Shown: one piece after another, positions 45,737-54,972 of the stretch
Layout of the letters: every line of letters starts with the position of its first letter
Numbering within the stretch: position 1 is the first letter of the stretch
DNA from: Cryobacterium arcticum
GTDB taxonomy: Bacteria; Actinomycetota; Actinomycetes; Actinomycetales; Microbacteriaceae
Length of the DNA: 64,000 nucleotides
Assembly (NCBI RefSeq): GCF_001679725.1
Contig: NZ_CP016282.1
Span: 4,110,502 to 4,174,501, forward strand
Reading direction: 5' to 3'
Made by a program: the position numbers and the translations under genes
The notes under the pieces: model-generated
Told to the model about the DNA's origin: nothing
The model's input: the letters and a program-made list of their open reading frames with translations, nothing else
Databases searched by the model: none

Positions 45737-46246
45737 TTAGAAGGGGGTCTCGTCGCTGAAGTTGCCCGGGGTGTTCCAGACATCTCCGCCGCCGGTGTTG
45801 GCTGCGGGGGCGCTGGGTGCCCAGGGCTCGTCGTTGCCCTGCTGCTGCGCGACGGGCGCGCCGCCGCGAGGAGCGGACGAGGACTGCGCACGCGTGAGAG
45901 AGGCGGTGGCGTAGCGCAGCGAAGGACCGATTTCGTCGATCTCGAGCTCCATGCTCGTGCGCTTTTCACCTTCCTTGGTCTCATACGAACGCTGCTTGAG
46001 ACGCCCGGAAGCGATGACACGGGAACCCTTGGTCAGTGAACCGGCCACGTGTTCGGCGAATTCACGCCAAACGCTCGCGCGCAGGAACAGTGCCTCGCCA
46101 TCTTTCCACTCGTTGGCCGCGCGATCGAAATTGCGCGGAGTGGAGGCAATGGTGAAGTTGGCTACCGCCAGCCCGTTCTGCGTGTAACGCAGTTCCGGAT
46201 CGCTGGTGAGGTTGCCCACCACGGTGATTACGGTCTCGCCGGCCAT
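45737..46246 (-). CDS. ssb: Single-stranded DNA-binding protein
   Basis: 169 aa. OB-fold N-terminal domain ([20 protein letters not shown] to [15 protein letters not shown]), then a Gln/Ala/Pro-rich linker and the acidic tip NFSDETPF that recruits replication partners. It lies 3 bases after rpsF. It protects ssDNA at forks. Confidence 0.97.
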   Translation of the reverse strand: MAGETVITVVGNLTSDPELRYTQNGLAVANFTIASTPRNFDRAANEWKDGEALFLRASVWREFAEHVAGSLTKGSRVIASGRLKQRSYETKEGEKRTSMELEIDEIGPSLRYATASLTRAQSSSAPRGGAPVAQQQGNDEPWAPSAPAANTGGGDVWNTPGNFSDETPF

Positions 46247-46249
46247 GGG

Positions 46250-46756
46250 CTACTTGTCGCTTGCCTTGTCGGCGTCTGCCTCGGCAGGAGCGTCCACGGC
46301 GACCGGAGCTGCCGGGGCAGCTGCGGGCTTCGCGGAAGCGGCGACCTTGGCAGCGGGAGCTGCGGCAGGAGCGTCGGCCTTGACCGGAGCAGCAGCAGCC
46401 TTCGGGTTGGCAGCCTTGCGGGCGGCCTTCTCGGCGGCAAGCTTGCTTGCGACGGCAACCTGGGCGATGCCCTCTTCGGCGCGGAGAACCTTGGTGCGCA
46501 TGACGGCTTCCGACAGCTTCAGCTGGCGGTCGAGCTCGGCAGTTGCTGAAGCGTTCGCGGTGAAGTCGACGACGGCGTAGATGCCCTCGGCCTTCTTGTT
46601 GATCTCGTATGCGAGACGGCGGCGACCCCAAACGTCAACCTTGTCAATGGTTCCACCATCGTTGCGAACAACGTTGAGGAACTTGTCAAGGCTGGGAGCT
46701 ACGGTGCGCTCATCGATCTCGGGATCGAGGATAACCATCAACTCGTACTGATGCAT
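46250..46756 (-). CDS. rpsF: 30S ribosomal protein S6 with a long Ala-rich C-terminal tail
   Basis: 168 aa. Residues 1 to about 97 are a normal S6 ([47 protein letters not shown]). The remaining 70 residues are an Ala/Pro/Lys/Asp-rich low-complexity extension (repeats like [12 protein letters not shown]), absent in typical S6 of 95-100 residues. Poly-acidic or low-complexity tails are known on some actinobacterial S6 proteins. First gene of the operon; start ATG at 46756 with GGAGG upstream. Confidence 0.95.
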   Translation of the reverse strand: MHQYELMVILDPEIDERTVAPSLDKFLNVVRNDGGTIDKVDVWGRRRLAYEINKKAEGIYAVVDFTANASATAELDRQLKLSEAVMRTKVLRAEEGIAQVAVASKLAAEKAARKAANPKAAAAPVKADAPAAAPAAKVAASAKPAAAPAAPVAVDAPAEADADKASDK

Positions 46757-46967
46757 GACTAACCCACCTCCTTCGGACTAAAACGGCTGCAGTATTTCTG
46801 CAACAGGAGGGTTGTGCATGTGTTGAAGGTGGAGGCCGGGACTCCGGCACACAGACAACCTGCCAAGACTACCCGAACGGGGAGCCAAGCGCCACCGTTC
46901 GGTTTCGGTGCCCTCCACCCCGAGATTCCGGCACGGTGCCGGGTGCGGGGCGGCCCGCATCGGAGCA

Positions 46968-47822
46968 TCACGACTCCGGCCTCAACCCCGCGGCCTGCAG
47001 GACCTCGCGCAACCGGCCCGGGTGCAGGGCATCCGCCCAGCGCCACCGGGCCAGGGTGCGGCCGGATGCCTGCAGTCGCGCCTCGCGCGACCGGTCGCCG
47101 GGCCGGGACACCTCGCAGTCGAATTCGCCGAGCAGCGTGCGACGTTTCACGTGGAACCGGGCGTCCCAGCGGAAGTCGATCTGGTCCTCTCCGTCCGGGT
47201 GCGGGCAGGCCGCGCGCAACTCGGGCAGCGGAACCCTGGCGAGGTACATGCTCGCCCGGCTGAGCGATTGCCCCCTCGAACCGGACCGCGGGTCGGCGAA
47301 CCGGGCGGCCAGCCGAGCGCGCGCGGCACCGCGCTCTGCGCCCAGGCCCAGCACGCGCTCGAGAAGCCGGTCCCGGGAGACGGCGGGGGCCAGCGTGCCC
47401 GGCGGCAGCACGAACCGTGGCTGCAACCCCGCGTCGAGGCTGATCACCGCCGAGCGGAACGGCTGGCTGCGGGCCAGGTCCACCATCGTGCGGAGCCTTG
47501 TGGTGGCGAGCAGGCCGCCGACCTCGGTGATGTCCGCGTCGGAGAGGTACTCCCGGTGCCAGGTGATGCCCGGCGCTTCGGCCAGGTCGCGCCGGCCGCC
47601 CTGCAGGTGCACGGTCCGCGGCCAGGGTCCCAGGATCGGCAACCCCCAGACCCGCGCCGCGGACAGGTGGGTCAGCACCGGGCGAGAGCGCCGGCCCAGG
47701 GCGGTGGCGTAGATCCGCATCAGGTAGCGCGCGTCCCGGTCTGCCCGCAGCCAGACATCCGTAGACAGGTCCGGGTAGCTGCCCGGTTCGAGCTCGGTGA
47801 GGAGCGCTTCGGTGGTTTCCAT
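46968..47822 (-). CDS. DUF559/AbiEi-like protein with a parS-like sequence in the gene
   Basis: 284 aa from the ATG at 47822. The N-terminal half (YLMRIYATALGRRSRPVLTH to LATTRLRTMVDLAR) resembles actinobacterial proteins annotated AbiEi-like or DUF559. The C-terminal half has the restriction-endonuclease-like order of that group: a Ser/Arg motif (SRGQSLSRASM, with Gln where Glu is common), an IDF strand and a GEFD strand. Activity is uncertain. A one-mismatch parS (47144-47157) is read as FHVK in the protein. It lies between rpsF and the CCA enzyme and is not obviously co-transcribed with either. Confidence 0.65.
   Translation of the reverse strand: METTEALLTELEPGSYPDLSTDVWLRADRDARYLMRIYATALGRRSRPVLTHLSAARVWGLPILGPWPRTVHLQGGRRDLAEAPGITWHREYLSDADITEVGGLLATTRLRTMVDLARSQPFRSAVISLDAGLQPRFVLPPGTLAPAVSRDRLLERVLGLGAERGAARARLAARFADPRSGSRGQSLSRASMYLARVPLPELRAACPHPDGEDQIDFRWDARFHVKRRTLLGEFDCEVSRPGDRSREARLQASGRTLARWRWADALHPGRLREVLQAAGLRPES
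47144..47157. promoter_or_regulatory. One-mismatch parS-like site inside a CDS
   Basis: GTTTCACGTGGAAC differs from parS GTTTCACGTGAAAC at one position. It falls within the DUF559-like gene about 10 kb from the main parS group. Binding by ParB is possible but weaker sites are common by chance in coding DNA. Confidence 0.45.
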
Positions 47823-47928
47823 GCCCCGACAGTGCTCGCCGGCGGGGCCGATGCCGCCCACGCCGGCGCTGGTGTGCAGATCGGCACCACGGGAAGGGGC
47901 TGTGGAGGAGGGGCGCAGCCCGGGAGGG

Positions 47929-49359
47929 TCAGGCCTCGCGCGCGGCCCACCAGGACAGAAGCCGTCTGGTGGCTTCCTCGGTGCCGAGCGGGCCGTCGTC
48001 CAGGCGCTGCTCCAGCAGGTAACGGTAGGCCTCGCCGACCTCGCGTCCGGGTGCGAGCCCGAGCACCGCCATGATTTCCTCACCATCGAGGTCGGGGCGC
48101 ACCGCTTCCATTTCTTCCTGCGCGGCGAGCTCACTGATGCGCTGCTCGAGGTCGTCGTAGGCGAAGCCCAGCCGGTCGGCTTTGCGGCGGTTACGGGTGG
48201 TCACGTCGGCGCGGGTGAGGATGTGCAGCCGTTCCAACTGGTCCCCGGCGTCGCGAACGTACCGGCGCACCGCCGAGTCGGTCCAGGCGCCCTCGGTGTA
48301 GCCGAAGAACCGCAGATGCAGTTCGACCAGCCGGGAGACGGCCGAGATCGTGTCGTTGTCGAAGCGCAGCGCGCGCAGTCGCTTCTTGGCCAGCTTCGAA
48401 CCGACCACGTCGTGGTGGTAGAAGCTCACCACGCCGCCGGGCTCGAGGCGCCGGGTCGCCGGCTTGCCGATGTCGTGCAGCAGCGCCGCCAGCCGCACCA
48501 CGAGGTCGGGCTCGGCGAGATTCTTGCGCGACCTCTCATAGCCGATGGCCTGGTCGAGCACCGTCAGGGTGTGCTGGTAGACGTCCTTGTGGTGGTGGTG
48601 CTCATCCACCTCGAGGCGCAGGTCGGGGATCTCGGGCAGCACGATCGCGGCCAGGCCCGACTCCACGAGCAGCTCGATGCCGGCCCGCGGATTGTGCGCC
48701 CGCAGCAGCTTGCCGAGCTCGTCGCCGACCCGTTCCGCCGAGATGATGTCGATGCTCGACGCCATGGCCGCCATGGCGACGGCCGTCTCCATCTCCAGGG
48801 TGAAGCCGAGCTGCGCGGTGAACCGCGCGGCCCGCATCATCCGCAGCGGGTCGTCACCGAAGGAGATCTCGGGCGCCGTCGGCGTTCGCAGCACCCCGTT
48901 GAGGAGGTCGTCGATCCCGTTGGACGGGTCGACGAGAACCACCTGCGGGAGCCGCAACGCCAGGGCGTTCACCGTGAAGTCGCGGCGCAACAGGTCGTCT
49001 TCAAGGCTGGAGCCGAACACCACGTCGGGGCGACGGGTCTGCCCGTCGTAGCTGTCGGCGCGGTAGGTGGTGATCTCCACCTTCTCGCCGGCGATCTGGG
49101 CGCCGATGGTGCCGAAGGCCCGGCCGATGTCCCAGTGCGCCTCGGCGATCGGCTTCACGATCGCGAGGATCTGGTCCGGGGTGGCGTCGGTGGTGAAATC
49201 GAGGTCGTTGGTGACCCGGTCCAGGAACGCGTCGCGCACGGGGCCGCCGACCAGGGCCAGCTCGAAGCCGGCGTCAGCGAACGCATCCGCCAAACGGGAA
49301 ATGGTGGGGGAGGCAGCCAGGTCGCCCAGTCTTGCGAGGGCTGCCGCGACGCTCTGCAT
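47929..49359 (-). CDS. cca: CCA tRNA nucleotidyltransferase
   Basis: 476 aa. Class II nucleotidyltransferase: LVGGPVRDAFLDRVTNDLDF with the catalytic Asp pair, RRDFTVNAL, then the neck and an HD-type domain (AALLHDIGKPATR). This matches the actinobacterial CCA-adding enzyme or poly(A) polymerase family of about 470 residues. Its ATG at 49359 lies 91 bases from the divergent DUF6049 gene. It repairs or builds the tRNA 3' CCA end. Confidence 0.93.
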   Translation of the reverse strand: MQSVAAALARLGDLAASPTISRLADAFADAGFELALVGGPVRDAFLDRVTNDLDFTTDATPDQILAIVKPIAEAHWDIGRAFGTIGAQIAGEKVEITTYRADSYDGQTRRPDVVFGSSLEDDLLRRDFTVNALALRLPQVVLVDPSNGIDDLLNGVLRTPTAPEISFGDDPLRMMRAARFTAQLGFTLEMETAVAMAAMASSIDIISAERVGDELGKLLRAHNPRAGIELLVESGLAAIVLPEIPDLRLEVDEHHHHKDVYQHTLTVLDQAIGYERSRKNLAEPDLVVRLAALLHDIGKPATRRLEPGGVVSFYHHDVVGSKLAKKRLRALRFDNDTISAVSRLVELHLRFFGYTEGAWTDSAVRRYVRDAGDQLERLHILTRADVTTRNRRKADRLGFAYDDLEQRISELAAQEEMEAVRPDLDGEEIMAVLGLAPGREVGEAYRYLLEQRLDDGPLGTEEATRRLLSWWAAREA

Positions 49360-49450
49360 GACCCCAATGGTACTGGCTCGCCCCGCGCCGCCGCGTGCCG
49401 CCCAGCCCACGCGGAGGGTTCTGCGCTGCGTACGCCGTAGAATCCCGTAC

Positions 49451-51763
49451 ATGGTGGCCGATCGGAATAACGCGCGTCGGCCCGCGCTCCCCAGAACACG
49501 GCGCCGTCTTCTCGCCCTGCTGCTCTCTGCCCCCCTGGTGTTGTTTCCCGCCCTGGCAGTGGGCCAGTCCGCTACGGCCGCGCCGGCACCGGTCGCCACG
49601 GCGGCAACGAATACGGTGTCCATGGCGACGGATGACGACTCCGTCACGCTGTCTCTCTCGCCGAGCGCCTCGTCGATCCTGCACATCAACGAGGACCTGC
49701 GCCTGTCCGTAAGCGTCACCAACGACTCGGCCTCCCCGCTTTCCTCCGCAACGGTCGAGGTCTACCTGGCCGAGCGCGCCCTCACCACTCGCACCGCGCT
49801 CAACGACTGGCTCGACCCCGACGACGATCGCGACTCCGGCGAGCTGATGCTGAGCGTGCCGCTGACCGCGCCGGTGCAACCGCACAGCACCGTCAGTCTC
49901 GACGTCACCGTGCCCAACGCGTCACTCGGGCTGTTCGAGTGGAGCCCGTGGGGACCGCGTGGCATCGCCGCGACGCTGAGCACCGATGACACCGTGCGGG
50001 CCGCCGGCCAGTCCACCTTCGTCTGGTACCCGGACACGTCGACCACCCAGGTGCCCACGGTCACCCCGGTCAACCTCGCCGTGGCGATGCCCATCACCAC
50101 ACCGGCCGGAAGCACCGGCATCATCGGTTCGGACGACCTCGCCGCCTACACCGCATCCTCGGGGATCCTCACCCGGCAGCTCGACGGCGTCATCAACAAG
50201 CCCGTCGCCATCGCCATCGACCCCATGATCATCGCGTCCATCCGGCTGCTGGGCAGCGCCGCGCCGCCCACCGCGGTCGACTGGCTGGCCCGCCTCGACC
50301 AGGCCGAGAACGATATATTCCCGCTCGGGTATGCGGATGCGGACCCGTCACTGGCCGTGCAGGCCGGCGCCTCGGGGGTGCCGGTGCCACTCTCTCTGAA
50401 CTTCGCCCTCGACCCGAACCTGTTCGCCGCGACCGACCAGGTCACTCCGCCGGCGGGGCAGTCCGAGGCCACGGATCCCGCCACCCCCGCGCCCACGGCC
50501 ACCCCCGAGTCGCCGACGAGCACAGTGCCCACCCTTGAACAGCTGCTCGCCTGGGACTACACCTCCACGACGATCGCCTGGCCCGCCGACAACGTCGTCG
50601 CCCAGGACGACCTGGCCGCCTTCGCCGCCGCGGGGCTGTCCACCACGATCCTCGCGGCCGGCAATGTCACGCAGTCCGACGAGGACGCCACGGCAAGCAC
50701 CACCACCGCTCTGGGCTCGGACGAGCTCGGCCTGGTCGCCGACGCCGGCATCTCGACGGCGCTGCGCACCGCCGCGACCGCCACCACCGACGACGCCTGG
50801 CGCGCCGCGATGGCCGAGGTCTCCTCGCAGATCGCCGTGGTCGCCGCCGCCAACCCCGCCGCCGCCCGCACCCTCCTCGCCACCATAGACCGGGGCTGGC
50901 CGCCCACCGCCGCACGCCTCGCCCAGACCATCCAGGCCCTGAACGAGCTGCCCTGGTACGCGCCCACCACCCTGACCACGGCCACCGCCACGCCCGTCTC
51001 GACGAGCGTCAGCTTCGCCGCGCAGGCCGAACCCACCGGAACCGTGGACCTGGCCGCCCGCCTCATCGACCGCGAAACCGAACTCAACGATTTCTCCACG
51101 GCCCTCGCCGACCCCGTCGCCGTCACGGCACCGAACCGGCTGGCGCTGCTCGCCCTCCTGGCGCCCGCCTGGCAGTCCGACACCACCGCGTGGCGCACCG
51201 CCGTTGGGGACAATCTGGCCGCCTCCCACGAGGTGCTGCGGTCGATCACGGTCACGACCACCGGACCCATCAACGTCGTCGGCAGCAAGGTCGACATCCC
51301 CATCACCCTCAACAACGCCCTTGGCCAGGCCGTCACGGTGCGCGTGCAGGTGGTGCCGTCGAACGGCCGCCTGGTGGTGGGCAACGACGTCGAGGCCGTC
51401 CTCGACGCCAGCTCCGCCAAGACCGTCTCCATCCCGGTCACGGCCGCGGTCGGTAACGGTGCGGTGACCCTGCGGGTCTCACTCTTCACCCCGTCCGGCG
51501 CCGCGATCGACCAGCCGTCGCTCATCTCCGTGAACGTCCGCGCCGACTGGGAAGGCATCGGGTCGCGGATCTTCGCCGCACTCGTGGTGCTGTTCTTCGG
51601 CTTCGGCGTCTGGCGCAACATCGTGCACCGTCGCCGCGACCGGGCCCTCGCTGCCCGCACCGAGGCCGACCCGCATGCCGAGTCCGGCGCCGACCCCGCG
51701 CCCAGCGCATCCGCTGAGCCGACCACCGAACCCGACGACCTTCCGACGGCTCCCCGTGGCTAG
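49451..51763 (+). CDS. DUF6049 family secreted/anchored protein
   Basis: 770 aa from the ATG at 49451. It has a signal peptide (RRRLLALLLSAPLVLFPALA), then a long beta-rich extracytoplasmic part with Ser/Thr/Pro-rich stretches (about residue 340), a C-terminal transmembrane helix (IFAALVVLFFGFGVWRNIV) and a short basic tail. In actinobacteria this protein is the regular neighbour of murJ, which overlaps it by 8 bases here. A role with MurJ in cell-wall precursor export is suggested by that conservation. Confidence 0.88.
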   Translation: MVADRNNARRPALPRTRRRLLALLLSAPLVLFPALAVGQSATAAPAPVATAATNTVSMATDDDSVTLSLSPSASSILHINEDLRLSVSVTNDSASPLSSATVEVYLAERALTTRTALNDWLDPDDDRDSGELMLSVPLTAPVQPHSTVSLDVTVPNASLGLFEWSPWGPRGIAATLSTDDTVRAAGQSTFVWYPDTSTTQVPTVTPVNLAVAMPITTPAGSTGIIGSDDLAAYTASSGILTRQLDGVINKPVAIAIDPMIIASIRLLGSAAPPTAVDWLARLDQAENDIFPLGYADADPSLAVQAGASGVPVPLSLNFALDPNLFAATDQVTPPAGQSEATDPATPAPTATPESPTSTVPTLEQLLAWDYTSTTIAWPADNVVAQDDLAAFAAAGLSTTILAAGNVTQSDEDATASTTTALGSDELGLVADAGISTALRTAATATTDDAWRAAMAEVSSQIAVVAAANPAAARTLLATIDRGWPPTAARLAQTIQALNELPWYAPTTLTTATATPVSTSVSFAAQAEPTGTVDLAARLIDRETELNDFSTALADPVAVTAPNRLALLALLAPAWQSDTTAWRTAVGDNLAASHEVLRSITVTTTGPINVVGSKVDIPITLNNALGQAVTVRVQVVPSNGRLVVGNDVEAVLDASSAKTVSIPVTAAVGNGAVTLRVSLFTPSGAAIDQPSLISVNVRADWEGIGSRIFAALVVLFFGFGVWRNIVHRRRDRALAARTEADPHAESGADPAPSASAEPTTEPDDLPTAPRG

Positions 51764-53375
51764 CACGGGCGGCATCGGCCGCGCCAGCGCGATCCTGGCC
51801 TCCGGCACCATGGTCTCCCGGCTCCTCGGGTTCCTCAAGGTGATCGTGTTCGCCCGCGTGATCGGGCAGTTCGGCCAGAGCGCCGACGCCTTCGCCCTGG
51901 CCAATCAGCTGCCCAACACGGTCTACACGATCGTGGCCGGCGGCGTGCTCACCGCGGTGCTCGTTCCGCAGATCGTGCGCGCCAGCCTGCACGACGACGG
52001 CGGCACGGCCTATATCAACAAGCTCGTCACCCTCGCCCTGGGAATCCTGGCCATCACGACCCTGGTCGCCAGCCTGTTGGCACCCGTCATCACCCGCTTC
52101 ATCGGGCCGGGCTACTCCCCGGAACAGCTGTCCCTGGCCATCGCGTTCGCCTACTGGTGCCTGCCGCAGATCTTCTTCTACGGCCTGTACACGGTGCTGG
52201 GCGAGGTGCTCAACGCCCGCAAGTCCTTCGGCCCGTTCACCTGGGTCCCCGTGCTCAACAACGTCATCGCCATCGCCGGGCTGCTCGTCTTCATGGCCCT
52301 GTTCGGCGCCGACCCGCTGGGGCAACGCCTGGCCACCGACTTCACCCCAGGCATGATCGCCCTGCTGGCCGGCAGCGCCACGCTGGGCGTCGTGCTGCAG
52401 GCCGTGGTGCTCTACTACTTCTGGCACCGCATCGGACTGCGCTACCGACCCGATTTCACCTTCCGTGGCGTCGGCCTCGGCGCGGCCGGCAAGATGGCCA
52501 GTTGGACCTTCGGCATGCTGCTGCTCACCACCGCAGCCGGCATCGTCGAGACCCAGGTCGTCTCCGGCGCCTCCGGTGAGGACGCCTCGACGGCGGTGCT
52601 CAGCACCGCCTGGCTGATCTTCATGCTGCCGCACTCGATCATCACGGTCTCGGTCGCCACCGCATACTTCACCCGGATGAGCGAGCACGCCTCCCGCGGC
52701 GACACGGCCCGGCTCCGCACGGATGCGTCCTCCGCCATCCGCGGCACCACCCTGCTGATCGTGCTCGCCAGCGCCGTCATCATGGTCTGTGCCTACCCGT
52801 TCGCGGCCGTGTTCGTGCACGAGAGCTTCACCCAGACCCAGGCCATCGGTAACGTCATCATCGCCTACCTGCTGGGCCTGGTGGCCTTCTGCGTGCTCTT
52901 TGTCGTGCAGCGCACCTTCTACGCCCTCGGCGACACCCGCACGCCGTTCTTCTTCACCCTCTTCCAGGTCGTGCTCGTCGTGGTCGGCGTGCTCGGCTGC
53001 CTGCTGCTCCCCCGGGAATGGACCGCGTTCGGGATCGCCCTCGTCGTGACGGTGTCCGGCACGCTACAGGCCCTCCTGGCCGCCTGGCTGCTGCGTAAGC
53101 GCCTCGGCGGTATCGACGGTCGCCGGATTCTCCGCAGCCTGGTGAAGTACCTCGTTGCGGCCGTCGTGCCCGTGGCTGCGGGGCTCGCCCTGCTCGTGAC
53201 GCTCGGCGGCACCCGCGCCGACGGCTTTGCAGTGTCGGGCATCGCCCCGGCGATCATCAGCATGGTCATCATCGGGCTGGTCATGTCCGGTCTCTATTTC
53301 GGCCTGCTGCTGCTCATGCGCAGCAGCGAGTTGCACGGTTTCGTGGCCCCGTTGAAGGCCCGTTTCCGCCGCTGA
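51756..53375 (+). CDS. murJ: Lipid II flippase MurJ
   Basis: 539 aa, fourteen hydrophobic segments of the MviN/MurJ type (GTMVSRLLGFLKVIVFARVI, FALANQLPNTVYTIVAGGVL, AFAYWCLPQIFFYGLYTVLGEVLNAR). I placed the start at the GTG at 51756, overlapping the DUF6049 stop. It moves peptidoglycan lipid II across the membrane. Mycobacterial versions carry extra pseudokinase and extracellular domains; this one stops at about residue 539 and lacks them. Confidence 0.93.
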   Translation: MASTGGIGRASAILASGTMVSRLLGFLKVIVFARVIGQFGQSADAFALANQLPNTVYTIVAGGVLTAVLVPQIVRASLHDDGGTAYINKLVTLALGILAITTLVASLLAPVITRFIGPGYSPEQLSLAIAFAYWCLPQIFFYGLYTVLGEVLNARKSFGPFTWVPVLNNVIAIAGLLVFMALFGADPLGQRLATDFTPGMIALLAGSATLGVVLQAVVLYYFWHRIGLRYRPDFTFRGVGLGAAGKMASWTFGMLLLTTAAGIVETQVVSGASGEDASTAVLSTAWLIFMLPHSIITVSVATAYFTRMSEHASRGDTARLRTDASSAIRGTTLLIVLASAVIMVCAYPFAAVFVHESFTQTQAIGNVIIAYLLGLVAFCVLFVVQRTFYALGDTRTPFFFTLFQVVLVVVGVLGCLLLPREWTAFGIALVVTVSGTLQALLAAWLLRKRLGGIDGRRILRSLVKYLVAAVVPVAAGLALLVTLGGTRADGFAVSGIAPAIISMVIIGLVMSGLYFGLLLLMRSSELHGFVAPLKARFRR

Positions 53376-53432
53376 CCCGGTAACCGGTTGCTGAGCGCCG
53401 GCTGTGCACCAGGGCCAGGGGCCGGCCGGCGC

Positions 53433-53459
53433 GGAATAGCATCCGATTAGGATGTGTTG
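53433..53459 (+). promoter_or_regulatory. SigR/SigH-type promoter for trxB-trxA
   Basis: GGAAT (53433-53437), exactly 18 bases, then GTTG (53456-53459). This is the sigma-R (Streptomyces) / sigma-H (Mycobacterium) promoter pattern GGAAY-N18-GTTG. It lies 57 bases upstream of the trxB GTG. Classical sigma-R targets include the trxBA operon. Confidence 0.7.
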
Positions 53460-53516
53460 TACCCGAAAGTGAGGCGCCGAAGGGCGTCTCTCCCACTGAT
53501 TTCAAGGAGTCTACGC

Positions 53517-54491
53517 GTGCGTCAGATCATCATCATCGGTTCGGGCCCTGCCGGGTTCACGGCCGCCATTTACGCTGCGCGGGCGAACATGAAGCCGCTC
53601 CTGATCGCCAGCTCGGTCGAGGCCGGCGGTGAACTGATGAACACCACCGACGTGGAGAACTTCCCCGGCTTCGCCGACGGCATCCAGGGTCCCGAGCTGA
53701 TGGCCAAGATGCAGGAGCAGGCCGAGAAGTTCGGCACTGAGGTCGTCTACGACGACGTCACGAAGCTGGAATTCGGCGACACCGTGAAGTCGGTGACCCT
53801 GGGCAACGGCGAGACGCACGAGGCCCTCTCGGTGATCTTCGCCACCGGCTCCGCCTACCGCAAGCTCGGCATCCACGATGAAGAGCGTCTGAGCGGCCGG
53901 GGTGTCTCCTGGTGCGCCACTTGCGACGGGTTCTTCTTCAAGGAGAAGGTCATCGCCGTCGTCGGCGGCGGCGACTCCGCCATGGAGGAGGCCACCTTCC
54001 TCACCCGCTTCGCCAGCAAGGTCTACATCATCCACCGCAAGGACACCCTGCGGGCGTCCAAGATCATGCAGGAGCGCGCCAAGTCGCACCCGAAGATCGA
54101 GTTCGTCTGGAACACCGAGGTCGTCGGCATCGATGGTGAAGACGCTGTGGAGGGCCTGCGCCTGCGCGACACCGTCACGGGTGCCGAAAGCAACCTCCCG
54201 ATCGGCGGCCTGTTCGTGGCGATCGGCAACGACCCGCGTACCCACCTCGTGCACAACCTGCTCGACCTCACCAGCGACGGCACCATCGCGGTCGCCGGAC
54301 GGTCCTCCAAGACCAGCCAGGCGGGCGTGTTCGCCGCGGGAGACGTCATTGACCCCACGTACCGCCAGGCCGTCACCGCGGCCGCCAGCGGCACCGTGGC
54401 GGCTCTGGACGCCGAACACTACCTGGCTACCCTTCCCGAGGATCTGCTGGCTCAGGCCGGCGACCCCGAATTTGCAAGCGTCACCAACTAA
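53517..54491 (+). CDS. trxB: Thioredoxin-disulfide reductase
   Basis: 324 aa from the GTG at 53517 with AAGGAG 7 bases upstream; upstream residues are not conserved. FAD motif GSGPAGFTAAIYAARA, redox-active CATC, and NADP motif VVGGGDSAMEEATFL are intact. It reduces thioredoxin with NADPH. trxA follows 10 bases later. Confidence 0.97.
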   Translation: MRQIIIIGSGPAGFTAAIYAARANMKPLLIASSVEAGGELMNTTDVENFPGFADGIQGPELMAKMQEQAEKFGTEVVYDDVTKLEFGDTVKSVTLGNGETHEALSVIFATGSAYRKLGIHDEERLSGRGVSWCATCDGFFFKEKVIAVVGGGDSAMEEATFLTRFASKVYIIHRKDTLRASKIMQERAKSHPKIEFVWNTEVVGIDGEDAVEGLRLRDTVTGAESNLPIGGLFVAIGNDPRTHLVHNLLDLTSDGTIAVAGRSSKTSQAGVFAAGDVIDPTYRQAVTAAASGTVAALDAEHYLATLPEDLLAQAGDPEFASVTN

Positions 54492-54501
54492 GGAGCACTA
54501 C

Positions 54502-54825
54502 ATGTCAGCACGCGCCGTTACCGACGCCACCTTCGACCAGGAAGTCATCAACAACGAGAAGACCGTCCTGGTGGACTTCTGGGCCGAGTGGTGTGGCCCG
54601 TGTCGCGCCGTCAGCCCGATCCTCGACCAGATCGCCGCTGAGAACTCCGACAAGATCGACATCGTCAAGCTGAACGTCGACGACCACCCGGCCCTCGCCG
54701 CGAAGTACATGATCACCTCCATCCCCGCGATGAAGGTCTTCCAGAAGGGCGAGGTCGTCAAGACCGTCATCGGCGCCAAGCCGAAGCCCGCCCTCGAAGC
54801 CGACCTGGCCGCCTACCTCAAGTAG
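54502..54825 (+). CDS. trxA: Thioredoxin
   Basis: 107 aa with AAGGAG upstream. Active site WAEWCGPCR and the conserved cis-Pro region TSIPAMKVF. Disulfide reductant partner of TrxB. A strong terminator follows. Confidence 0.97.
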   Translation: MSARAVTDATFDQEVINNEKTVLVDFWAEWCGPCRAVSPILDQIAAENSDKIDIVKLNVDDHPALAAKYMITSIPAMKVFQKGEVVKTVIGAKPKPALEADLAAYLK

Positions 54826-54852
54826 CCGCCGGACGGTTCCTCGCGAACCCCA

Positions 54853-54886
54853 ACACCCGCCCGGCACACGCCGGGCGGGTGTTTTT
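54853..54886 (+). terminator. Rho-independent terminator after trxA
   Basis: A perfect 13-bp stem ACACCCGCCCGGC / GCCGGGCGGGTGT with loop ACAC, followed by TTTTT. It ends the trxB-trxA transcript. Confidence 0.93.
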
Positions 54887-54972
54887 GCGTATTCGCGCGG
54901 GCATCCGCCGGCTTATGCGGACACCGCGCGTGGCACCCCATACGATTAAGGCCTCACCAGAACGGACATGAC

